Positions 17,993 through 25,960 of a DNA stretch of 64,000 nt are shown here, in pieces; the first letter of the stretch is position 1; each line of letters starts with the position of its first letter. The DNA comes from Actinomycetospora chiangmaiensis DSM 45062 (GTDB taxonomy: Bacteria; Actinomycetota; Actinomycetes; Mycobacteriales; Pseudonocardiaceae). Location: NCBI RefSeq assembly GCF_000379625.1, contig NZ_KB903248.1:124001-188000 (forward strand). Reading direction: 5' to 3'. The notes under the pieces are model-generated. The model was not told the origin of the DNA, did no database searches, and saw only the letters and a list, made by a program, of their open reading frames with translations. The position numbers were made by a program, and so were the translations under genes.

Positions 17993-18549
17993 CTCGCGAG
18001 TGCTACGCCAGGCAATCTCAGGGCCCGCAGAACCTGCCTGACGTAGACCTCGCGCAGCGGCTCCTGCCGTCAGAAGCGGCGGGCGCTGCATGCGACGCAC
18101 ACCGGCGGCAGGGGCCGGCCCGGACTCGCTCCACACCGCGGCTGCCGCGACCCATGGGACGGGCGCTGTACGCCACCCACACCTGCCGGCGACGCCTGAA
18201 GCCTCTGCGGCTGCCCCGACCGGTAGGACGGGCCCGAGCCCTCCCCCGGCCCGCGAGGGTGACGTCAGGCCGACCCCGCGGCCTGCAGAACATGCCAGGC
18301 GTGCACCTCGCGCAGCTGCCCCTTCATCGGGGCTGCGTGGCGCTCCACGCAGGACAAATCAGGCTGTGGACCGCTCGCAGCGGCGGCCCACTCCCTGGGA
18401 CGGGCCCGCCCCTCCCCCGGCCTCGCGAGTGCTACGTCGGGCATCCCCACGGCCCCCAGGACCTGCCTGACGTACACCTCCGGCCCGCCAACCCCCAAGA
18501 GGGGACGGTCAGGCATCTCCACGGCCCGCAGATCGGGTCAGGCGCCCCG
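17993..18549. repeat. Array of diverged palindromic repeats in the qcrB/ctaF gap
   Basis: The gene-free stretch 17824-18637 (814 bases) contains at least four copies of one palindromic unit: 17993-18056, 18249-18314, 18421-18480 and a decayed one at 18503-18549. The unit has a left arm like CGCGAGTGCTACGTCAGGCA, a middle like CGGCCCGCAGAACC and a right arm like TGCCTGACGTACACCTCGCG. The flank GGGACGGGCCC...CCCTCCCCCGGCC is also repeated before the second and third copies, so the duplicated unit is larger (about 170 bases between copies two and three). Open frames across it have no family similarity. Single copies occur at 11729 and 43100. Nothing else is seen in the gap apart from the two flanking terminators and one iterated 12-mer. 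Confidence 0.75.
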
Positions 18550-18591
18550 AGCCGAGCCGACACCTGCCGTCGGGACCCCGGAACGCACGAA

Positions 18592-18621
18592 GGGCCCCTC
18601 CTGCCGTGGCAGGAGGGGCCC
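18592..18621 (-). terminator. Terminator downstream of ctaF
   Basis: A perfect 14-bp stem (GGGCCCCTCCTGCC at 18592-18605 with its complement at 18608-18621, 2-base loop) 17 bases past the ctaF stop on the minus strand. Confidence 0.8.
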
Positions 18622-18637
18622 TCAGCGTGGCGGGGAC

Positions 18638-19036
18638 TCAGTGGGCCTCGGGGCCCGCGTGGTACTCGAAGACCAGCCCGCAGATCGCGATGATCATCGC
18701 GATGCCGGCGAGGACGATGAGCCACCACTGGTAGATCGCGAGGCCCAGGCCGGTGAGGGCGACGCCGCCGGCCACTCCGAGCGGCCAGTAGCTCCCGGGG
18801 CTGAAGAAGCCGATGTCGCCGGCGCCGTCGGACACCTCGGCCTCCGGGTTGTCCTCCGGGCGCTCCTCGAGGCGCCGGGCGACGAACCGGAAGTACGTGC
18901 CGACGATGAGCATCAGACCGCCGGTGAGCGTCAGCGCGACGATGCCCACCTCCTCGCCCGACAGCACGCCGTAGACGATCGCGCAGACGAAGCAGAAGAC
19001 GGTCAGGATCTCGAAGATCCGGGACTCGACCTTCAT
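18638..19036 (-). CDS. ctaF: Actinobacterial cytochrome c oxidase subunit IV
   Basis: A 132-residue membrane protein with four hydrophobic helices: ILTVFCFVCAIVYGVLSG, IVALTLTGGLMLIVGTYF, PLGVAGGVALTGLGLAIY and WLIVLAGIAMIIAICGLVF. It begins MKVESRIFEIL and has an acidic loop (RPEDNPEAEVSDGAGDIG) between helices two and three, all typical of the actinobacterial subunit IV (Rv2199c). It is needed for assembly of the aa3 oxidase. It lies 34 bases after ctaC with its own GGAAGGAG site, so the two form an operon. Confidence 0.95.
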   Translation of the reverse strand: MKVESRIFEILTVFCFVCAIVYGVLSGEEVGIVALTLTGGLMLIVGTYFRFVARRLEERPEDNPEAEVSDGAGDIGFFSPGSYWPLGVAGGVALTGLGLAIYQWWLIVLAGIAMIIAICGLVFEYHAGPEAH

Positions 19037-19070
19037 CGCCGGGTACTCCTTCCAGCTGCTGCCACGACCA

Positions 19071-20030
19071 TCAGAAGGCGAGGCGGGCGGTCGGGTTCGG
19101 GTTGAACGGCCGCGTGGTCGTCGCGGTGGGCGAGCAGAGCTCCCCGCAGTTCATCTGCTGCAGCGCCTCGGCGGCCGAGTACGGCTGCCGCGTCTGCGGG
19201 TTGAGCGACTGGCGCAGCTGCATGTACTGGTCGAACAGGTTGCCCGGCAGCGCGCGCACCTCGAAGTTCATCATCGAGTGGTACGAACCGCAGTACTCCG
19301 CGCAACGTCCGACGAAGGCACCCGGCCGCTCGATCCGGTCGATAACCCAGGTGTTCTTCTGGTCGTTCTTCTCGGGGTAGGGCATGACGTCGCGCTTGAA
19401 CAGGAACTCGGGGATCCAGAACGAGTGGATGACGTCCTCGGCGTGCTGCGTGAACGAGATCGGCCGGTCGGTCGGCAGGACGAGGAGGGGGACCTCCTCG
19501 GTAGTGCCGACGGTGGCGACGGGCGTGCCGTCCGGCGTCCGCGACGTGGGGTAGGCGAACTCCCAGTTCCACTGGAAGGCGACCACGTCGACGCGGAGCT
19601 CGTTGCCCGCGGGCTGGCGGTCGACCACGTTCTGGACGACGACGGTGAAGTAGAAGAGCACCGCGACGATGACCAGCGGGATGACCGTGAGCACCAGCTC
19701 GAGCGGAAGGTTGTACTGGAACTGCCGCGGCAGCTCCGACGCCCCGGCCTTGCGGCGGTGGAACGCGACGGTCCAGGCCGTCATGCCCCAGACGATCACA
19801 CCGACGACCAGCGCGGCGATCGCGGACCAGGTCCACAGGGTCCGCATCATCGTGGCCTCGGGCGTGACCCCGACGGGCCACCCGAAGCGGATCGCGTCCT
19901 GCACCGAGCAACCGGTGGTCATGAGCGCCGTGACGACGCCGAGACCGGTCAGCTGTGCGGCACGCGTCAGACGTCGCCGCCGGGGGGTCGGCACCTCCCC
20001 GGCCTGGGCAAGGCTCCCTGCTCGGCGCAC
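19071..20030 (-). CDS. ctaC: Cytochrome c oxidase subunit II (lipoprotein)
   Basis: Subunit II of the aa3 oxidase. From GTG 20030 it has 319 residues: a basic N-terminus, a lipobox LMTTGC giving a lipid-anchored Cys, two membrane helices (WSAIAALVVGVIVWGMTAW and LVLTVIPLVIVAVLFYF), and a cupredoxin domain. CuA ligands are C243, E245, C247, H251 and M254 in CAEYCGSYHSMM, plus the upstream HSFW histidine. It receives electrons from QcrC. The frame is open to GTG 20102, but AGGAGG at 20041-20046 favours 20030, and the TAGGCT at 20107-20112 lies too close to 20102 for a leaderless start. The C-terminus has an extra Cys pair (MNCGELC) beyond the usual domain. Confidence 0.93.
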   Translation of the reverse strand: MRRAGSLAQAGEVPTPRRRRLTRAAQLTGLGVVTALMTTGCSVQDAIRFGWPVGVTPEATMMRTLWTWSAIAALVVGVIVWGMTAWTVAFHRRKAGASELPRQFQYNLPLELVLTVIPLVIVAVLFYFTVVVQNVVDRQPAGNELRVDVVAFQWNWEFAYPTSRTPDGTPVATVGTTEEVPLLVLPTDRPISFTQHAEDVIHSFWIPEFLFKRDVMPYPEKNDQKNTWVIDRIERPGAFVGRCAEYCGSYHSMMNFEVRALPGNLFDQYMQLRQSLNPQTRQPYSAAEALQQMNCGELCSPTATTTRPFNPNPTARLAF

Positions 20031-20106
20031 TGCTGGCTGCCCTCCTGAAGGCCGTGCGACCTGGGTGTTCTCGGCGTTGAGGCCGACCCGAGGTCCGGAC
20101 ACGCGG

Positions 20107-20112
20107 AGCCTA
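20107..20112 (-). promoter_or_regulatory. Probable -10 element of ctaC-ctaF
   Basis: TAGGCT on the minus strand; transcription from about 20100 would give a leader of about 70 bases to the GTG at 20030. Confidence 0.4.
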
Positions 20113-20215
20113 GCCGAGCTGACTCCTACGCGCTGTCGGAGGGGCGGCGGGACACGGGACGCGGCGGCACCGGTCCGTGGGCTCGGGCGGGTCCGGGACC
20201 GTCGGACCCCCTCGC

Positions 20216-20221
20216 CATACT
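20216..20221 (+). promoter_or_regulatory. -10 element of asnB (leaderless)
   Basis: CATACT ends 6 nt before the GTG at 20228, which must be the start because Cys2 is the catalytic residue. No ribosome-binding site is present. Confidence 0.55.
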
Positions 20222-20227
20222 GACGGT

Positions 20228-22186
20228 GTGTGCGGGCTGATGGGGTGGATCACCACCGAGCGGACGGGAGCACGACACGCCCAGGATCTCGAGGCGGCGC
20301 TGCCCTGCATGCGCCACCGGGGTCCCGACGAGGCGGGGACGTGGTCCGACGAGGACGTCGCCCTGGGCTTCGCGCGGCTGTCGATCATCGACGTCGAGGG
20401 GTCGCACCAGCCGCTGGCGTTCCCTGCAGACGTGGCGCAGCGGAGCTCGACCGGCGAGACGGGCGGGCGCTACCGGATCGTCTTCAACGGCGAGATCTAC
20501 AACTACGTGGAGCTCCGGGCGGAGCTGGCGCGCGACCACGGGATCACCTTCGCCACCGAGGGCGACACCGAGGCGATCGTCGCGGCCTACTCCGTGTGGG
20601 GCGCGGACGCGGTGCCGCGCCTGCGGGGCATGTTCACGTTCCTCATCTGGGACACGGTCGAGCGCGTGCTCTTCGGGGCGCGCGACCCGTTCGGCATCAA
20701 GCCGCTGTTCTTCGCCGCCGGCGCGCAGGGCGTGGCGTTCAGCAGCGAGAAGAAGTGCCTGCTCGAGGTGCTGGGGTCCCTGGGCGCCTCCGACGCGGCG
20801 CCCGACCCCGAGGCCCTGCAGCACTACCTGACGCTGCAGTACGTCCCGGAACCGGCGACGCTGCACCGCTCCGTGCGGCGGCTCGAGTCGGGCTGCACAT
20901 TCACCATCTCCCCCGGCGAGCCCATCTCCGTGCAGCGGTACTTCACCCCGCGCTTCCTCGAGCGGCCCATCCCCCGCGGTGACGCCGCGGAGGAGACCCG
21001 CCGCCACGAGGAGATCACCGAGGTGCTGCGCGACTCGGTCGCCAAGCACATGCGGGCCGACGTCACCGTGGGCGCCTTCCTCTCCGGCGGCATCGACTCG
21101 ACGGCGATCGCGGCGCTGGCCCGCGAGCACAACCCGGACCTCATCACCTTCACCACCGGGTTCGAGCGGGCCGGGTACTCCGAGGTCGACGTCGCCGCGG
21201 AGTCGGCGCATGCCATAGGCGTGCAGCACGTGGTCAAGACGGTCACCGCGCAGGAGATGATGGACGCCCTGCCGTTGATCGTCTGGTACCTCGACGACCC
21301 GGTGGCCGACCCCGCGCTGGTGCCGCTGTACTTCGTGGCGCGCGAGGCCCGCAAGCACGTCAAGGTGGTGCTCTCCGGCGAGGGCGCCGACGAGCTGTTC
21401 GGCGGCTACACGATCTACAAGGAGCCGCTCTCGCTCGCGCCCTTCGAGGTGCTGCCCGGGGCGGTGCGCAAGCTCGCGGGGGCGCTCTCCGAGCGGCTCC
21501 CCACGGGCATGCGCGGCAAGGACCTGCTGCGACGCGGGGCGCTGCCGCTCGAGCAGCGCTACTACGGCAACGCCCGGAACTTCTTCCCGGCACAGCTCGC
21601 CGACGTCCTGCGGTCCTACGACGACGAGCTCTCCCACGTCGACGTGACGTCCTCGTTCTACGAGGGCTCGCGCGAGTGGAGCCCCGTGGCCCGGATGCAG
21701 CACGTCGACCTGTTCACGTGGCTGCGCGGCGACATCCTCGTCAAGGCCGACAAGATGACCATGGCGAACTCGCTGGAGCTACGGGTGCCGTTCCTCGACC
21801 CCGAGGTGTTCCGGGTCGCGTCCGCGCTGCCGACCGACCAGAAGATCGCGCACGGCACCACGAAGTACGCCCTCCGGCGCGCCATCGAGGGCATCGTGCC
21901 GCCGCACGTGCTGCACCGGCGCAAGCTCGGGTTCCCGGTGCCGATCCGCCACTGGTTGGCCACCGACATGCTCGACTGGGCCCGCACGATCGTCCGGGAG
22001 TCGCAGACCGACGCGATCCTCGACAAGGCGGCGGTGCTGCGCCTGATCGACGAGCACCGCAGTGGCCCCGTCGACCACTCGCGGCGCATCTGGACGCTGC
22101 TCGTGTTCATGCTCTGGCACGGCATCTTCGTCGAGAAGCGCATCCGTCCGGAGATCCCGGCGCCGGTCTATCCGGTGTATGCGTGA
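20228..22186 (+). CDS. asnB: Glutamine-hydrolysing asparagine synthase
   Basis: A 652-residue AsnB. The N-terminus (GTG)-Cys-Gly-Leu-Met-Gly-Trp places the nucleophile Cys2 of the class II glutaminase directly after the start, which fixes 20228 and rejects the longer frame. Glutaminase residues RHRGPDEAGTW and FNGEIYNYVELR follow; the C-terminal synthetase has the pyrophosphatase loop LSGGIDSTAIAAL at about residue 292-304 and SGEGADELFGGY near 385. It makes asparagine from aspartate, glutamine and ATP. Rv2201 holds the same position. Members of this branch also modify wall precursors in some actinobacteria (mDAP amidation by AsnB), an alternative role. Confidence 0.92.
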   Translation: MCGLMGWITTERTGARHAQDLEAALPCMRHRGPDEAGTWSDEDVALGFARLSIIDVEGSHQPLAFPADVAQRSSTGETGGRYRIVFNGEIYNYVELRAELARDHGITFATEGDTEAIVAAYSVWGADAVPRLRGMFTFLIWDTVERVLFGARDPFGIKPLFFAAGAQGVAFSSEKKCLLEVLGSLGASDAAPDPEALQHYLTLQYVPEPATLHRSVRRLESGCTFTISPGEPISVQRYFTPRFLERPIPRGDAAEETRRHEEITEVLRDSVAKHMRADVTVGAFLSGGIDSTAIAALAREHNPDLITFTTGFERAGYSEVDVAAESAHAIGVQHVVKTVTAQEMMDALPLIVWYLDDPVADPALVPLYFVAREARKHVKVVLSGEGADELFGGYTIYKEPLSLAPFEVLPGAVRKLAGALSERLPTGMRGKDLLRRGALPLEQRYYGNARNFFPAQLADVLRSYDDELSHVDVTSSFYEGSREWSPVARMQHVDLFTWLRGDILVKADKMTMANSLELRVPFLDPEVFRVASALPTDQKIAHGTTKYALRRAIEGIVPPHVLHRRKLGFPVPIRHWLATDMLDWARTIVRESQTDAILDKAAVLRLIDEHRSGPVDHSRRIWTLLVFMLWHGIFVEKRIRPEIPAPVYPVYA

Positions 22187-22286
22187 CGTGGGCAGGGCAA
22201 CGATCGGGCTGTCGGACCCCGGCGTGTCACCTACGGTGATGCGTTGATCCGTAGCGAGTAGTCAACCGAGAGGATTCTCCGGCCCG

Positions 22287-23276
22287 ATGGACGTACTGGG
22301 GATCGGCAACGCGATCGTCGACGTGCTCACGCAGACCGACGACGACACCATCACCGCCTTCGACCTGCCGAAGGGGGGCATGACGCTCGTCGACCAGGAC
22401 CAGGCCGAGTCGCTCTACGCGAAGGCCGGGGAGACGACGGAGCGCTCGGGTGGGAGCGTCGCCAACTCCATCGCGATCGCGGCCGCCCTCGGCTCCGACG
22501 CGGGCTACGTCGGCAAGGTCCACGACGACCAGCTCGGCAGCTCGTTCACCTCGTCGATCCGCAGCCACGGGGTGAGCTTCACCACGCCCGCGCTCTCCGA
22601 GGGCCCGTCGACGGCGCGCTGCCTCGTGCTCGTCACGCCCGACGGCGAGCGCACCATGGGTACCTACCTCGGGGCCTGCACGGCGCTCGGCCCGTCGGAC
22701 ATCGACCAGGACGAGGTCGCCGGCTCGGCGGTCACGCTGATCGAGGGCTACCTCGCCGACACCGAGCACGCGCGCGAGACGATCGGCAAGATCATCGACG
22801 CCTCGGCGAAGAGCGACGCGAAGGTCGCGCTGAGCCTGTCCGACGCCCTGTGCGTCGAGCGCCACCGCGAGTACTTCCGGGAGCTCGCCGCGGCCAACGT
22901 CGACATCATCGTGGCCGACGAGGACGAGGTCGCCGCGCTGGTCGGCGACGACGGCATCGAGTCGCTGCTGAAGGACCACGGCGGCAACGTCGAGATCGTC
23001 GCGGTCACCCACGGTGCGAACGGCTCCACGATCTACGGCGTGGGCGGCGTGCGCCACGAGATCGAGACCCGGCCGGCCGACGAGCTGGTCGACACCACCG
23101 GGGCGGGCGACGCCTACGCCGGCGGGTTCCTCCACGGCATCACCCACGGCCTCGACCTGGACGTCGCGGGGCGCATCGGATCGGTCGCCGCGTCGCACGT
23201 GGTCGCCCAGCTCGGTGCGCAGCCGCCCGAGAACCTCAAGGCCAAGGTCGCCCAGGACGTGCCGCAGGCCGGCTGA
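22287..23276 (+). CDS. adoK: PfkB-family carbohydrate/adenosine kinase
   Basis: A 329-residue ribokinase-fold enzyme: MDVLGIGNAIVDVL at the N-terminus, GGSVANSIAIAAALGS near residue 53, and the PfkB signature DTTGAGDAYAGGF with the catalytic Asp near residue 275. The position equals Rv2202c, described as adenosine kinase, which makes AMP from adenosine and ATP; ribokinase-like activity on another sugar is possible. A GAGAGGA site precedes the ATG. The gene ends 14 bases before a strong hairpin. Family assignment is sure; substrate is inferred from position. Confidence 0.83.
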   Translation: MDVLGIGNAIVDVLTQTDDDTITAFDLPKGGMTLVDQDQAESLYAKAGETTERSGGSVANSIAIAAALGSDAGYVGKVHDDQLGSSFTSSIRSHGVSFTTPALSEGPSTARCLVLVTPDGERTMGTYLGACTALGPSDIDQDEVAGSAVTLIEGYLADTEHARETIGKIIDASAKSDAKVALSLSDALCVERHREYFRELAAANVDIIVADEDEVAALVGDDGIESLLKDHGGNVEIVAVTHGANGSTIYGVGGVRHEIETRPADELVDTTGAGDAYAGGFLHGITHGLDLDVAGRIGSVAASHVVAQLGAQPPENLKAKVAQDVPQAG

Positions 23277-23290
23277 CGGTCCCCCCGAGG

Positions 23291-23343
23291 CGAACGAGCG
23301 GCACTTTCGCGCCCATCAATGCTGTGAAAGTGCCGCTCGCTCG
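23291..23343 (+). terminator. Hairpin terminator after adoK (repeated family)
   Basis: Arms 23291-23308 (CGAACGAGCGGCACTTTC) and 23326-23343 pair with one mismatch. Both arms and loop (CGCGCCCATCAATGCTG) resemble the hairpin at 4403-4447. Confidence 0.75.
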
Positions 23344-23368
23344 TGCGGACCGGCCCCACACACGACGA

Positions 23369-23402
23369 GAGCCCCGGCCCCGCCGAAGCGGGACCGGGGC
23401 TC
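23369..23402 (-). terminator. Terminator after the HesB-type gene
   Basis: Stem of 15 positions with one mismatch around the tetraloop CGAA (23384-23387), 14 bases past the erpA-like stop on the minus strand. Confidence 0.75.
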
Positions 23403-23416
23403 GTCGTCGGGACCGA

Positions 23417-23773
23417 TCAGTTGAAGCTGTCGCCGCAGGCGCACGACCCCGTGGCGTTCGGGTTGTCGATGGTGAAACCCTGCTTGTCGATCGTGTCGAC
23501 GAAGTCGATCGTCGCGCCCTGCACGTACGGCGCGCTCATCCGGTCGACGGCCACCTTGAGGCCGGCGAAGTCGCGGAAGAGGTCGCCGTCGAGCGTGCGG
23601 TCGTCGAAGAAGAGCTGGTAGCGCAGACCGGCACAGCCCCCGGGCTGCACGGCGATGCGCAGGTGCATGTCGTCACGGCCCTCCTGGTCCAGCAGGGCCT
23701 TCGCCTTGCTCGAGGCGGCCTCGCTGAGCTCGACGCCGTGCTCCTCGGTCTTGGTGGGGTTCTCGACGGTCAT
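23417..23773 (-). CDS. erpA: A-type iron-sulfur cluster carrier (HesB/ErpA family)
   Basis: A 118-residue A-type carrier. From ATG 23773, preceded by AGGGAGAA, it reads MTVENPTKTEEHGVELSEAA. Cluster ligands are the Cys of QPGGCAGLRYQ and the C-terminal pair in GSCACGDSF, matching the three-Cys pattern of ErpA/IscA. Such proteins deliver [4Fe-4S] or [2Fe-2S] clusters to apoproteins; possible clients here include LipA, QcrA and others. Position equals Rv2204c. The frame open to 23839 adds non-conserved residues and is rejected. Confidence 0.92.
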   Translation of the reverse strand: MTVENPTKTEEHGVELSEAASSKAKALLDQEGRDDMHLRIAVQPGGCAGLRYQLFFDDRTLDGDLFRDFAGLKVAVDRMSAPYVQGATIDFVDTIDKQGFTIDNPNATGSCACGDSFN

Positions 23774-23941
23774 GGTTCTCCCTGAGCTCCCGATGCGTTT
23801 CGCGCCGTGCAACCTCGCCGGGCGGCGGGATGTTCCCACCCGGCACGGCCCCGTCGTCGCGTGAGGATGCCCCCGACGACGGCGGGACGCGGCTCGCCTG
23901 CGATCTCCATGGTGTCACATCGCGCGCGCCGCATCACGGCG

Positions 23942-24103
23942 TCAGGAGGTCCCCGTGGCGGGCGGCACGGCGATGCGTCGCCCGCGCAACAGCGCGTAGG
24001 CGCCCACGACGAGCAGCCAGATCACCTGCCAGGCCGTCCCGAGCACCACGGCGGGTACCCCGGTCACGACGATCAGCAGGACGAGTCCGTCGACGTCGTC
24101 CAT
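23942..24103 (-). CDS. Small membrane protein (53 aa)
   Basis: A short frame from ATG 24103, with GAGGGGG just upstream, reads MDDVDGLVLLIVVTGVPAVV and continues as a strongly hydrophobic stretch to about residue 40, then RGRR and a short tail. One or two membrane segments are possible, with the basic end cytoplasmic. It starts 9 bases after the glycerate-kinase-like gene and has the same direction, so it is probably co-transcribed. No function is known to me. Confidence 0.55.
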   Translation of the reverse strand: MDDVDGLVLLIVVTGVPAVVLGTAWQVIWLLVVGAYALLRGRRIAVPPATGTS

Positions 24104-24112
24104 GACGCCCCC

Positions 24113-24655
24113 TCACTCCGGGGAGTCGTGCTCCCCGGGTCGCGGCCCCGGCACGAGGGGCTCCGGGCGCGGGGGCGGCAGCACCTCCGGACGCAGGTCC
24201 GACCGGCCACGACGGCCACCCCAGTGGACCGCGATCCCCTCGGCCAACGCGGTGAGGGTGCCCGACGGATCGGCCATCGACGCCTCCACCGAGCCCGCAT
24301 TCGCATCAGTGGCGTAGGCCCCGTGGATGCCGGCCTCGAAGGCGACCCGCGCCCCGACGTGGACCTGGCCGGCGAGCACCACGCACGGGACCGACCGGGC
24401 CATGGCGGCGGCCGCGAGCGCGGCGACGGCGGTGTCGCGCAGCGACCGGAACTCGAGGCTGCCCTCGCCGGTGACGACGAGGTCGGGCAGGTCGTCCTCC
24501 GGGGCCAGTTCCAGGGACCGGGCCGCCTCGCCGACCGGGGACCGCCGGATCTCGTCGGCGGTCGCCCCACGGGTCCAGCCGTCCGCGATCGCCGTCGCGG
24601 CCTGGTCGCCCGTGAGCGTGCCGCGGAACGCGTCCGGCGCGATGAGCACGCGCAT
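24113..24655 (-). CDS. Half-length glycerate-kinase-like protein (central part missing)
   Basis: A 180-residue protein showing two separated parts of glycerate kinase. Residues 1-35 (MRVLIAPDAFRGTLTGDQAA...) match the family N-terminus; residues about 58-115 (DLVVTGEGSLEFRSLRDTAVAAL, VPCVVLAGQVHVGARVAFEAG) match the C-terminal domain. The roughly 180 residues between them in the usual 360-380-residue enzyme are absent, yet the frame is intact. M. tuberculosis Rv2205c at this position is full length. The active site should be incomplete, so glycerate phosphorylation is doubtful. A Pro/Arg-rich tail ends it. Confidence 0.7.
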   Translation of the reverse strand: MRVLIAPDAFRGTLTGDQAATAIADGWTRGATADEIRRSPVGEAARSLELAPEDDLPDLVVTGEGSLEFRSLRDTAVAALAAAAMARSVPCVVLAGQVHVGARVAFEAGIHGAYATDANAGSVEASMADPSGTLTALAEGIAVHWGGRRGRSDLRPEVLPPPRPEPLVPGPRPGEHDSPE

Positions 24656-24731
24656 GCCACGACCGTAGGTCGCGGAGGTGCGGGCCGCGAGAACGGTGCT
24701 GTGAGGTGTCCGGATGCTGCGCCGGGTGTCC

Positions 24732-24737
24732 TATCCT
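24732..24737 (+). promoter_or_regulatory. -10 element of the DUF3043 gene (leaderless)
   Basis: TATCCT ends 6 nt before the GTG at 24744; no ribosome-binding site intervenes. Confidence 0.55.
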
Positions 24738-24743
24738 GGGACC

Positions 24744-25394
24744 GTGAACTTCCTGCGTCGTGGCTCGTCCGCCCCCGAGAGCGCCGTCTCCGACGAGCCC
24801 GCCGAGGCCGAGGACGTCGTCACGGTGGGGGGTGCGCGGCGCAACCAGACCGCAGGCAAGGGGCGCCCGACGCGTTCGCGGCGCGAGGCCGAGGGCCGTT
24901 CCCGGGGGCCGGTCGCGCCCGCGCCGAAGACGCAGCGCGAGGCCATGAAGCGCGCGAAGACGCTCCGCGGTGACAAGACGGAGCGGCGCCAGGCCAGCGC
25001 CGAGCGCCGCAAGCGGATGATGGCGGGCGACGATCGGGTGCTCCCGGTGCGCGACCGCGGCCCGGTCCGGGCCTACGTCCGCGACCTCGTCGACTCGCGG
25101 CGCCACCTGATGGGCCTGTTCATGCCCCTGGCGGTCCTCATCTTCATCACCGTGGTGATCCCGATCCCGGGCATCCAGAACATCGGCAGCCTGCTCTGCC
25201 TGTGCATGCTGGCCGCGATGGTCGTGGAGGGCACGCTGCTCGGCCGCCAGATCACCGCGCGGGTGCGGGCGAAGTACCCGGACGAGGACATCAAGGGCCT
25301 CTCGGTCGGCTGGTACGGGTTCACCCGCGCCACCCAGATCCGCAAGCTCCGGATGCCGGCGCCGCGGGTCTCCCCCGGCACGGCGATCGCCTGA
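24744..25394 (+). CDS. DUF3043 membrane protein
   Basis: A 216-residue protein, Rv2206 type. A long basic, disordered N-terminus (to about residue 95, with KRAKTLRGDKTERRQASAERRKRMM) precedes a conserved amphipathic block (VRAYVRDLVDSRRHLMG) and two membrane helices (LFMPLAVLIFITVVIPIPG and IGSLLCLCMLAAMVVEGTLL). A basic C-terminus ends GWYGFTRATQIRKLRMP. Function unknown. The start at GTG 24744 (VNFLRRGSSAPES) is supported by the -10 hexamer just upstream. Its TGA overlaps the apparent CTG start of cobU. Confidence 0.87.
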   Translation: MNFLRRGSSAPESAVSDEPAEAEDVVTVGGARRNQTAGKGRPTRSRREAEGRSRGPVAPAPKTQREAMKRAKTLRGDKTERRQASAERRKRMMAGDDRVLPVRDRGPVRAYVRDLVDSRRHLMGLFMPLAVLIFITVVIPIPGIQNIGSLLCLCMLAAMVVEGTLLGRQITARVRAKYPDEDIKGLSVGWYGFTRATQIRKLRMPAPRVSPGTAIA

Positions 25395-25960
25395 GCACGC
25401 TCGTCCTCGGCGGCACCCGCTCCGGCAAGTCGGCCCACGCCGAGGGCCTGCTGCCGGCCGACCACGCGGTGTACGTCGCGACCGCCCGTCCCGTCGACCC
25501 CACGGCCGACCCGGAGTGGGCCGAGCGCATCGAGGTCCACCGCCGTCGTCGCCCCGCTGGCTGGGAGACCGTCGAGGACGTCGACGGGTCCCGGACGGCC
25601 GAGGTGGTCCGGTGCCGGCCCGCGCCGGTGATCGTCGACGACCTCGCCACGTGGGTCACCGGGCTGCTGGACGACGCCGGATGGGCCCGGGACGCCGCGT
25701 CCGTGGCCGCCGCCCGCACGGCGCTCGTGACCGCGGTCCGCGACCGGTCCGGCCCGCTCGTCCTGGTCTCGGCCGAGGTCGGTCTCGGCGTGATGCCGTC
25801 GACCTCCGCGGGGCGCCGGTTCCGGGACGAACTGGGCCTGCTCAACGCCGAGCTCGCCGCGGTGTGCGACGACGTGGTGCTGCTGGTGGCCGGGTTGCCG
25901 GTGCCGCTTAAGGTGGCCTCCGGCCCCGTGAGCACTATTCCGTGCCAGGGCACGGAATAG
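25391..25960 (+). CDS. cobU: Adenosylcobinamide kinase/guanylyltransferase
   Basis: A 189-residue CobU: phosphorylates adenosylcobinamide, then adds GMP, in cobalamin nucleotide-loop assembly. The P-loop GGTRSGKSAHAE falls at residues 7-18 if translation starts at CTG 25391 (LSTLVLGG), which overlaps the DUF3043 TGA as CTGA. No ATG, GTG or TTG lies in frame between there and the P-loop, and upstream ones give unrelated sequence, so CTG is the best candidate. VHRRRRPAGWETVE and VLVSAEVGLGVMPSTSAGRRFRDELG are family blocks. The last residues are encoded by the left and central part of a 19-bp hairpin (25928-25967), possibly replacing an older C-terminus. Confidence 0.85.
   Translation: MSTLVLGGTRSGKSAHAEGLLPADHAVYVATARPVDPTADPEWAERIEVHRRRRPAGWETVEDVDGSRTAEVVRCRPAPVIVDDLATWVTGLLDDAGWARDAASVAAARTALVTAVRDRSGPLVLVSAEVGLGVMPSTSAGRRFRDELGLLNAELAAVCDDVVLLVAGLPVPLKVASGPVSTIPCQGTE

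Noticed and set aside
17993-18549. Possible CRISPR array
   Set aside because: The units are diverged, unequally spaced, palindromic over about 60 bases and lack unique spacers of constant length; no cas genes are near.
18154-18693. Frame of 179 codons inside the repeat array
   Set aside because: Its sequence follows the repeats and runs antisense into ctaF; no ribosome-binding site and no recognisable protein.
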